Shown here: piece by piece, positions 58,287 to 64,000 of the stretch
Position numbering within the stretch: position 1 is the stretch's first letter
How the letters are laid out: each line of letters opens with the position of its first letter
Assembly: GCA_963589785.1 (NCBI GenBank)
Contig: CAVAMJ010000004.1
Span: 62,001 to 126,000, forward strand
DNA length: 64,000 bases
Direction of reading: 5' to 3'
DNA from: SIG603 sp963589785
Lineage (GTDB): Bacteria > Bacillota > Clostridia > Oscillospirales > Acutalibacteraceae
Translations under genes and position numbers: made by a program
The notes under the pieces: generated by a model
Database searches by the model: none
What the model was told of the DNA's origin: nothing
The model's input: only the letters and a program-made list of their open reading frames with translations

Positions 58287-60278
58287 ATGCTTAAATATAA
58301 AAAGGGAGATTATATCTATTTTGCAAATGAGGGAGAAAATTTCTACGGAATAGTCGATGAATTTTACGCCGACGACCGCTCGGGAGTTTATCTTCTCGGC
58401 TCTGAGAATTTCAGAGAAAGTGCGATATATGATTTAATTTTCAAAAGTGAAAATGCCGATTACGACATTATTCCAAATGTTGTTTTAAATGAGGGGATGA
58501 AGCTTGATACGGTCACTGTTCAGGCGAATGATATAAGGCTGTTTTTGTCGGGAGGACTCAGCTTTTCTGAAATAAGCGAGGATAGACCCTTGCCGTTTGA
58601 GCTTAAGTGCAAGAGGAGAGTGAGACTGACAAGCGAACTTATGGCTTCTGCCGCCTTGCGTTCGCTCGAAATGGAGTCGCCGGCTGATAAGCTTCGCAGT
58701 TTCATTCAGTATATTTTTGCCGTCACCAAGCTTTGCACTTTGCCCGATAAGGACGAAGAAAAAATTAGTCTTGAGGGTATCGGTGAAGAGGCTGAAAAAA
58801 TACTTTGCCCAGATGATATCGATGTGATTAATTATGTTATAAACGAGGTATCAAAAAATCCTTCGGGCATGACGATTGCCAAGCTTAAAAACTTTTATGA
58901 GCTTCTTCAAATGCACAACGAGGGAAAAAAGCTCGGTATAGATGAGAGAGATTATCCCGATTTTGTCATGGAGAAATTCATAGAAAAATTCGGCGAAAAA
59001 GAGGCGATGAATTCGGCTTCCGACAGGGAGATAATGTTCTATCGCATTTTCACCGATAAGCTTGCCGACAAGGGCAACAAAATCGCACTGAAAAAGAAAG
59101 CCATGGGCTGTTTCGGTCACGGAAACCGTGCATATGAACAGGATTTCAAAGTGTCGCTCGATTGCCTATTGCAACTTTATGCGATTGACGGCGATCCGTT
59201 TGTGGCTAATTTCATCGGAAGTATATATTTGCACGGCTATGCCGGAGAGACCGACTACAAAAAGGCTTATGAATATTTCTCCGTGGGAGCGCTTGCGGGA
59301 TATTACGAATCCACCTACAGCATGGGCGATATTTTCGCAAACGGTCTCGGGGTGAAAAAACAGCCAAATATTGCAAACAAGCTGTATTCCGATGTTTACA
59401 ATGCGACCTATGACGATTTCAGACAGAAAAGATTCGACTATGAGTTTGCCGATGCGGCATATAGGCTCGGACTTTGCTATATGGACGGAATAGGCTGTGA
59501 AATCGATCACTACATGGCATTGCTCTACTTTTTACAGGCTGATTTTGCCGTGAAAAAGAGAATAGAAACCGCCGATTGGTACGGCGATGAGCTTTTGGCT
59601 GAAAATATAAAAGGGAAAATTACCGAACTCGAAAAGGAGCTCGGCGACATCATAGATAAAAAGACCGACCACATTTCAAAGGATTATCCGTGGATTTGCG
59701 GCAATCTTGCGGCGGGCACAAGACGGGTTGAGGCTTTGTACAGAAGAATAGGCTTAAATGAGATTAAGTTCACTCTTGCGATTTTGGAGCATGACGGCAC
59801 AAGGAGTGAGACGAGGGCTTTTGTCACGATACCGGAGCTTGAACATGTGGAGCTCTCCGATGAAATCTATTTTTATGCCGACAAGGTTAAAGATTTCTGG
59901 TGCATGAACACGGGCCGATTTGTTTTCAACCATGTGGTTTACAATCCATACCTAAAACGACATGAATTTTATCTTTTCGATGAGCTTCAGGCTTTTATCG
60001 ATGCAAAAAAATACACCTACCGAATAAGCAGACTTGATAAAAGCGAGCTTTTTATAAGGTTTGCGGCAGTCAGCTTTGAGGGAAGTGATAAGACATATAA
60101 TTACATCTGTGACGATGAGAATATCGGAATAGGTGATAAGGCGGTTGTTTCGACAGCTGACGGAGACAAGACGGTTACGGTAGAGAACATCTTTGTTCTG
60201 AAGGAAAGCGAGCTGATTCTTCCGCTTGAGCGCTACCGTGAAATAAAAAGAAAAGTTAGAAAGGACGAAATAAAATGA
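58287..60278 (+). CDS. Large cytosolic protein with Sel1-type repeats
   Basis: 663 residues without signal peptide. Residues 1-270 have no family I can name. At about 300-430 Sel1-like repeats are visible (ANFIGSIYLHGYAGETDYKKAYEYF, YSMGDIFANGLGVKKQPNIANKLY, YRLGLCYMDGIGCEIDHYMALLYF), a fold used for protein binding. The last 180 residues look mixed alpha/beta (VFNHVVYNPYLKRHEFYLFDELQAFIDAKK). AGAGGTAG before the ATG. Its stop overlaps the aminopeptidase start (ATGA). Function unknown; probably a scaffold. Confidence 0.78.
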   Translation: MLKYKKGDYIYFANEGENFYGIVDEFYADDRSGVYLLGSENFRESAIYDLIFKSENADYDIIPNVVLNEGMKLDTVTVQANDIRLFLSGGLSFSEISEDRPLPFELKCKRRVRLTSELMASAALRSLEMESPADKLRSFIQYIFAVTKLCTLPDKDEEKISLEGIGEEAEKILCPDDIDVINYVINEVSKNPSGMTIAKLKNFYELLQMHNEGKKLGIDERDYPDFVMEKFIEKFGEKEAMNSASDREIMFYRIFTDKLADKGNKIALKKKAMGCFGHGNRAYEQDFKVSLDCLLQLYAIDGDPFVANFIGSIYLHGYAGETDYKKAYEYFSVGALAGYYESTYSMGDIFANGLGVKKQPNIANKLYSDVYNATYDDFRQKRFDYEFADAAYRLGLCYMDGIGCEIDHYMALLYFLQADFAVKKRIETADWYGDELLAENIKGKITELEKELGDIIDKKTDHISKDYPWICGNLAAGTRRVEALYRRIGLNEIKFTLAILEHDGTRSETRAFVTIPELEHVELSDEIYFYADKVKDFWCMNTGRFVFNHVVYNPYLKRHEFYLFDELQAFIDAKKYTYRISRLDKSELFIRFAAVSFEGSDKTYNYICDDENIGIGDKAVVSTADGDKTVTVENIFVLKESELILPLERYREIKRKVRKDEIK

Positions 60279-61282
60279 GAGACGAAAATTTACTTATCAG
60301 ACTTTGTGACGAGCTTGGTGTTTCGGGATACGAGACAAAGGTAAGAGAAATCTGCGAGAAGGAGTGCGCTCCTTATGCGGACGAGATGACCGTAGATGCC
60401 ATTGGCAATCTCATTGTTCTCAAGAAGGGCAAGGGCGGCGAGAACTCAAAGAAAATCATGTTTGCCGCACACACCGACCAAATCGGATTTATGGTTAAGA
60501 AAATCGAGGCTGACGGCAGACTCAAGGTTTGCAATATGGGCTGGAACTGGACTGGCTCCGCCTACAACGAGAAGGTAATTTTCAGAAACGGAATTATCGG
60601 AGTAGTCGGCTGTGAGGGAAGCATAGAGGACGCTAAAAACCGTGTTGACCAGCTTTATATCGATATCGGTGCTAAAGACAAGGCAGATGCTGAGAAGCAT
60701 ATTAAAATCGGTGATGTATGCGGTTACTTCGGCCCTTATTTCAATCTTCTCAACGACAACATTGCTTGCAAGTCGCTCGATGACAGACTCGGCTGTTATC
60801 AGCTTATCGAGGCTCTCAAGGAAAACGACGGAAGCTATCCCAACGATGTTTACTATGTTTTCACCGTTCAGGAGGAGCTCGGATGCAGAGGCTCTAAGGT
60901 TACGGCTGAGAGAATTCACCCCGATTTCGGTATCGCTGTTGATGTAACTCCCGCTCATGATCTTCCGTGCGATCTCACAGGCTCTAACACAGTTGGCGGC
61001 GGAATCGGCGTAAAGATCTGCGATCCGTCCGTTGTTTGTGACGAAGGTCTTGTAGCCGCAATGGAATATGAGTGCGAGACAAGAGGAATCAAGTGGCAGA
61101 GAGAGGTCATTGACAAGGGCGGCACAGACGCTTCGAGCATGAATCTCTCCGGAACAGGCGTCAAGGCTGGTGGAATTTCCACTGTTCTTCGCTATCCTCA
61201 TTCTCAGAGCGCTGTTTGCTCAAAGGATGACATTGAGGCCGGTGTAGACCTTTGTGTTGCTATTTCTGCTCATCAGTTTTGA
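60275..61282 (+). CDS. M42-family metallo-aminopeptidase
   Basis: 335 residues. The metal and catalytic sites fit the M42 (glutamyl aminopeptidase/tetrahedral peptidase) family: AAHTDQIGFMV (His, Asp), SLDDRLGCY (bridging Asp), VQEELGCRGS (catalytic Glu pair), AVDVTPAHD, and the last His in RYPHSQSAVC. It should trim peptides in the cytosol, fitting the peptide uptake capacity of the genome. It starts inside the stop of the Sel1 gene. Confidence 0.92.
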   Translation: MRDENLLIRLCDELGVSGYETKVREICEKECAPYADEMTVDAIGNLIVLKKGKGGENSKKIMFAAHTDQIGFMVKKIEADGRLKVCNMGWNWTGSAYNEKVIFRNGIIGVVGCEGSIEDAKNRVDQLYIDIGAKDKADAEKHIKIGDVCGYFGPYFNLLNDNIACKSLDDRLGCYQLIEALKENDGSYPNDVYYVFTVQEELGCRGSKVTAERIHPDFGIAVDVTPAHDLPCDLTGSNTVGGGIGVKICDPSVVCDEGLVAAMEYECETRGIKWQREVIDKGGTDASSMNLSGTGVKAGGISTVLRYPHSQSAVCSKDDIEAGVDLCVAISAHQF

Positions 61283-61303
61283 TTTTTGACAAATATAGTT
61301 TTT

Positions 61304-61337
61304 TAAGGAGCGGCAAGTGCTGCTCCTTAGTTTTTTT
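61304..61337 (+). terminator. Terminator
   Basis: AAGGAGCGGC pairs with GCTGCTCCTT around AAGT; AG and then eight T's follow. Confidence 0.85.
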
Positions 61338-61394
61338 TGCGTGTTCAAAAAGTTAAGCGTTTAACAATCGTGTAATTTATTTTTAAATAATATA

Positions 61395-61423
61395 TTGTAA
61401 AAACAGTTATCTTAATGTATAAT
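61395..61423 (+). promoter_or_regulatory. Promoter of the second MATE gene
   Basis: TTGTAA, 17 nt, TATAAT. Start expected near 61430. Confidence 0.7.
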
Positions 61424-61437
61424 CATATTTGCAGATG

Positions 61438-61470
61438 TCCCCCGATTCTAAATGCGGCAGGGGGATTTTT
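61438..61470 (+). terminator. Terminator-like hairpin in the MATE leader
   Basis: TCCCCC pairs with GGGGGA around 16 nt, followed by five T's, only about 8 nt after the predicted start of transcription. A possible attenuator. Confidence 0.5.
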
Positions 61471-61507
61471 GTACGCAAAAAAATATTTGGTGAGGAGTTG
61501 TAAAAAA

Positions 61508-62947
61508 TTGAGTAAGTTCAAAGAATTATTTGGCGCTCAGGACATGACTGTAGGAAGTCCTACCACATGTCTTATGAAGTTTGCCATTCCGCTGCTGATA
61601 GGCAATGTTGCACAGCAGCTCTACAATACCGTCGACTCTATCGTCGTCGGAAAGTATATCGGTGACTCGGCTTTGGCGGCGGTCGGTGTTGCGGGCCCGA
61701 TTTTCAACCTGTTGCTTTCTCTTTTTATGGGAATTTCCACAGGTGCCGGTATAATAGTAGCTCAGTATTTCGGAGCAAAAAACAGAGACGGTCTCTCGAA
61801 GGCTGTCGGCAATATTCTGTTTCTGACGGGCTGTGTAACCGTTATCGTTATGATACTCGGTACTGCGGTCACCGCTCCGCTTCTAAAGCTTATGGATACC
61901 CCTGAGGGCGCTGTCTATGACGGTGCAAGGGATTACCTCGTGATTTACTTCTTAGGCTTCCTTGGCTGTGCTGTTTACAACATGGGCTCGGGTATGCTTC
62001 GAGGTATGGGCGATTCCGTTATGCCGCTTGTTTATCTGCTTATTTGCTGTGGACTCAACATTGTTCTTGATGTCGCACTAATTATCGTCATGAAGGACGT
62101 AGCCGCTGTTGCGATTGCTACCGTTATCGCTCAGTTTGTTTCGTCTGTGCTCTGCATTTTAAGACTTATGAAGATGAGAGATTCGTTTGATTTCGGTCTC
62201 AAGTACTTCAAGCCGATTAAGTCACTCTGCTTCAATGTCATCAAGATCGGACTTCCCTCAGGTCTCACAACAGCGATTTTCTCATGTTCTGCACTTGTCG
62301 TTCAGTCGCTCATCAATTCCTTCGGTGAGGTTGTTATCGCAACAAACACCGTTATCATGAGAGTTGACGGTTTTGCTATGATGCCGAACTTCTCCTTCGG
62401 TATGGCTATGACCACTTATATCGGTCAGAATGTCGGCGCAAGAGAGAAAGAAAGAGTTGAAAACGGCTGGAAATACGGCATGAGAATTGGCCTTATATTC
62501 GTTGCTGTAATGGTTGCGCTTATCTGCATATTCGGCAGAGGACTCATGGAAATCTTCACCGCTACACCTGAGGTTGTTCAGCTTGGTTCCACTATGCTTC
62601 GTATGCTCGGTATCGGCTACCTCTTCTGCACGGTTCAGCAGGTACTTCAGGGCACAATGAGAGGCGCAGGCGACACTGTTTCGCCTATGTTTATCTCTAT
62701 CATCACAACGGTTATCATTCGTGTTCCGCTCGCTTACCTCTTGAAGTCGCTCTTTATGGGCTCTACCTTCACGATTTTGGGACAGAACCTCGGCGCTCAG
62801 TCACCGTCTGTGGCAATTTGGCTTTCAATGCTCATCTCTTGGTTCTGCGGTGCTATTATTACGACAATCTTCTTCAGATTCGGAAAATGGAGAAAGAAGG
62901 CTCAGAAAGCTGTTTTTGCGGCAAACGAGAGCGTTCCGGAAAATTAA
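61508..62947 (+). CDS. MATE-family efflux pump
   Basis: 479 residues from a TTG with GAGGAG 10 nt upstream. Twelve helices. The first repeat has CLMKFAIPLLIGNVAQQLYNTVDSIVVGKYIG and the second NVIKIGLPSGLTTAIFSCSALVVQ. It belongs to a different MATE subgroup from the pump at 4.9-6.3 kb (GDSALAAVGVAGPIFNL is typical of NorM/DinF-like clostridial members). Exports unknown compounds with H+ or Na+. Monocistronic. Confidence 0.9.
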   Translation: MSKFKELFGAQDMTVGSPTTCLMKFAIPLLIGNVAQQLYNTVDSIVVGKYIGDSALAAVGVAGPIFNLLLSLFMGISTGAGIIVAQYFGAKNRDGLSKAVGNILFLTGCVTVIVMILGTAVTAPLLKLMDTPEGAVYDGARDYLVIYFLGFLGCAVYNMGSGMLRGMGDSVMPLVYLLICCGLNIVLDVALIIVMKDVAAVAIATVIAQFVSSVLCILRLMKMRDSFDFGLKYFKPIKSLCFNVIKIGLPSGLTTAIFSCSALVVQSLINSFGEVVIATNTVIMRVDGFAMMPNFSFGMAMTTYIGQNVGAREKERVENGWKYGMRIGLIFVAVMVALICIFGRGLMEIFTATPEVVQLGSTMLRMLGIGYLFCTVQQVLQGTMRGAGDTVSPMFISIITTVIIRVPLAYLLKSLFMGSTFTILGQNLGAQSPSVAIWLSMLISWFCGAIITTIFFRFGKWRKKAQKAVFAANESVPEN

Positions 62948-62963
62948 ACAATATAAAAACAGA

Positions 62964-62993
62964 GAGGGAATGCTTTGTCGGCGTTCCCTTTTT
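62964..62993 (+). terminator. Terminator
   Basis: AGGGAATGC pairs with GCGTTCCCT (one G.U) around TTTGTCG, followed by T's. Confidence 0.8.
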
Positions 62994-63005
62994 CTATGTG
63001 ACTTA

Positions 63006-63034
63006 TTGAAGAAATGAGATAAATTTGTTATAAT
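63006..63034 (+). promoter_or_regulatory. Promoter of the phosphoribosyltransferase-murB pair
   Basis: TTGAAG, 17 nt, TATAAT. Confidence 0.65.
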
Positions 63035-63099
63035 TAGAATATATGCTTATCCCCAAAAAGATGGCTTAAATAGATTTAAATAAAAGTGAGGAAAATGAA

Positions 63100-63642
63100 A
63101 TGCCAAAGGAATTTTATCATATGACTATTGCGGGTCTCGAGCGTGATTTGCCGATTTGCCCGATTAACGACAAGGTTTCAATCGCAGGCTTTGTTATGTT
63201 CGGCGATGTTGAGATCACAGAGGCTTGTGCAAGAGAGCTTCTCAAGAAGTGCCCTGAGCACGATGTCATTTTGACAGCAGAGAGCAAGGGTATTCCGATT
63301 GCTTACGAGATGGCAAGACAGGGCTGCGGAAAGTATGTCGTAGCAAGAAAGGGCGTTAAGGCTTACATGACAAACCCTGTATCCGTCGAGGTTAAGTCTA
63401 TCACTACATTTAAGGTTCAGACTCTCATCCTCTCTGAGGAGGACGCAGAGCAGCTTCGCGGCAAGAGAGTTCTCGTTGTCGATGATGTTATTTCCACAGG
63501 CGAGTCCCTTGAGGCACTCGAGGCACTGCTTGCAAAGTGCGATTCCAAGGCTGTTGCAAAAGCCGCTGTTTTGGCTGAGGGCGACGCTAAGGACAGAGAT
63601 GATATCATTTATCTTGAGCCGCTTCCGCTTTTCTTCAAGTAA
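63100..63642 (+). CDS. Phosphoribosyltransferase, adenine/xanthine PRTase-like
   Basis: 180 residues of the type I PRTase fold. The PRPP loop is RVLVVDDVISTGESLEAL at about residues 124-141, and an upstream AESKGIPIAYEMA resembles the apt/xpt purine-binding part. It is likely a purine salvage enzyme, but the hood residues that choose the base are not clear to me, so no gene name is given. murB follows after 10 nt. Confidence 0.8.
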   Translation: MPKEFYHMTIAGLERDLPICPINDKVSIAGFVMFGDVEITEACARELLKKCPEHDVILTAESKGIPIAYEMARQGCGKYVVARKGVKAYMTNPVSVEVKSITTFKVQTLILSEEDAEQLRGKRVLVVDDVISTGESLEALEALLAKCDSKAVAKAAVLAEGDAKDRDDIIYLEPLPLFFK

Positions 63643-63652
63643 TTTAAGCGGT

Positions 63653-64000
63653 ATGGCGTTTAACTATGAAAAGCTTGATGCCCTTTGCCTTAGCATGGGT
63701 ATCGAGCTTAAAAAAGACGAGATATTATCAAAATACACAGGCTTTAGAACAGGCGGCCCGACCGACAGAATGGTGAACGCAAAATCGGAAGCTGAGTTAA
63801 AGGCACTCATTGAGCTTATCGGCGAACAGGGATATAACTACTTTATCCTTGGCAGAGGCTCCGATATGCTTGCACTTGACGAGGGTTACCGTGGAATAGT
63901 CATAAGACTTGACGGCGAATTTGCGGAAATAAGCCTTTTGGAGGACGGTTTGACCGTAGAATGCGGTGCGGGAGCATCGCTTTCTTCTCTCTGCATTTTC
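63653..64000 (+). CDS. murB: UDP-N-acetylenolpyruvoylglucosamine reductase, N-terminal part (cut by window end)
   Basis: 116 codons from ATG to the window edge, no stop. YTGFRTGGPTDRM near residue 28 and FILGRGSDMLALDEGY near residue 64 are the FAD-binding signature of MurB; the common LGxGSN reads LGRGSD here. It reduces the MurA product to UDP-MurNAc. The catalytic Ser and Glu lie beyond the window. Confidence 0.9.
   Translation, partial: MAFNYEKLDALCLSMGIELKKDEILSKYTGFRTGGPTDRMVNAKSEAELKALIELIGEQGYNYFILGRGSDMLALDEGYRGIVIRLDGEFAEISLLEDGLTVECGAGASLSSLCIF

Noticed and set aside
1..64000. tRNA, rRNA, CRISPR array, insertion sequence or prophage
   Set aside because: No cloverleaf with T-loop signature, no regularly spaced repeats, no transposase or integrase motif was found by eye.

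Overview
The window reads as chromosomal DNA of a low-GC Firmicute, most likely a gut-type Clostridia (Oscillospiraceae/Ruminococcaceae-like). The reasons are strong GGAGG ribosome binding sites, AT-rich intergenic DNA, frequent TTG starts, AGA arginine codons, a T-box leader, an FMN riboswitch in front of ribU, use of GatCAB, and lipoprotein-type solute-binding proteins. Nothing in it looks like a prophage, an insertion sequence, a CRISPR array, an rRNA or a tRNA. It is mostly housekeeping sequence with one large accessory-looking transport locus.

Layout. 1-4.9 kb: the tail of a membrane protein, then one rightward operon (C39-like peptidase, small unknown protein, AEC transporter, HAD hydrolase, pyridoxamine kinase-like protein, ion channel). 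4.9-6.9 kb: leftward marR-MATE pair. 7-20.6 kb: rpoB-rpoC, then the str operon rpsL-rpsG-fusA-tuf, with an FMN riboswitch and ribU only 20 nt after tuf. 21.1 kb: an isolated 41-codon peptide gene with its own strong promoter and terminator. 21.4-31.2 kb: Gfo/Idh/MocA oxidoreductase, pgi, a small P-loop protein, yceD-rpmF, mutT-der-plsY, murA, a WalJ/YycJ-like MBL protein and rlmH. 31.4-46 kb: four tandem paralogous peptide-binding lipoproteins followed by one dppBCDF-type permease/ATPase operon. 46-52 kb: GNAT protein, then leftward PTS IIC-like protein, peptide deformylase, pfkA and ppk1. 52.4-57.8 kb: a T-box-controlled operon with an AspRS-GatC fusion, gatA and gatB. 57.8-64 kb: small unknown gene, Sel1-repeat protein, M42 aminopeptidase, second MATE pump, a phosphoribosyltransferase and the start of murB.

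The most unusual structure is in the binding-protein array. Genes 1-3 each begin, at the predicted mRNA 5' end, with a small element carrying TTGTGC. Each ends in a terminator whose 9-nt loop carries AGCACAA, the complement. Gene 4 has neither. Instead it shares TTACAA/TTGTAA palindromes with the permease operon, and TAGGTG repeats with an apparent 300-nt non-coding transcription unit. This suggests two regulatory regimes for receptors that probably share one transporter. The other main candidates for something undescribed are the orphan 41-aa peptide gene, a long GC-rich leader in front of the PTS gene, a promoter-terminator leader in front of rpsL, and palindromes over the ppk1 promoter.

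All calls come from reading the sequence; no database search or folding program was used. Promoter and hairpin calls are by eye.
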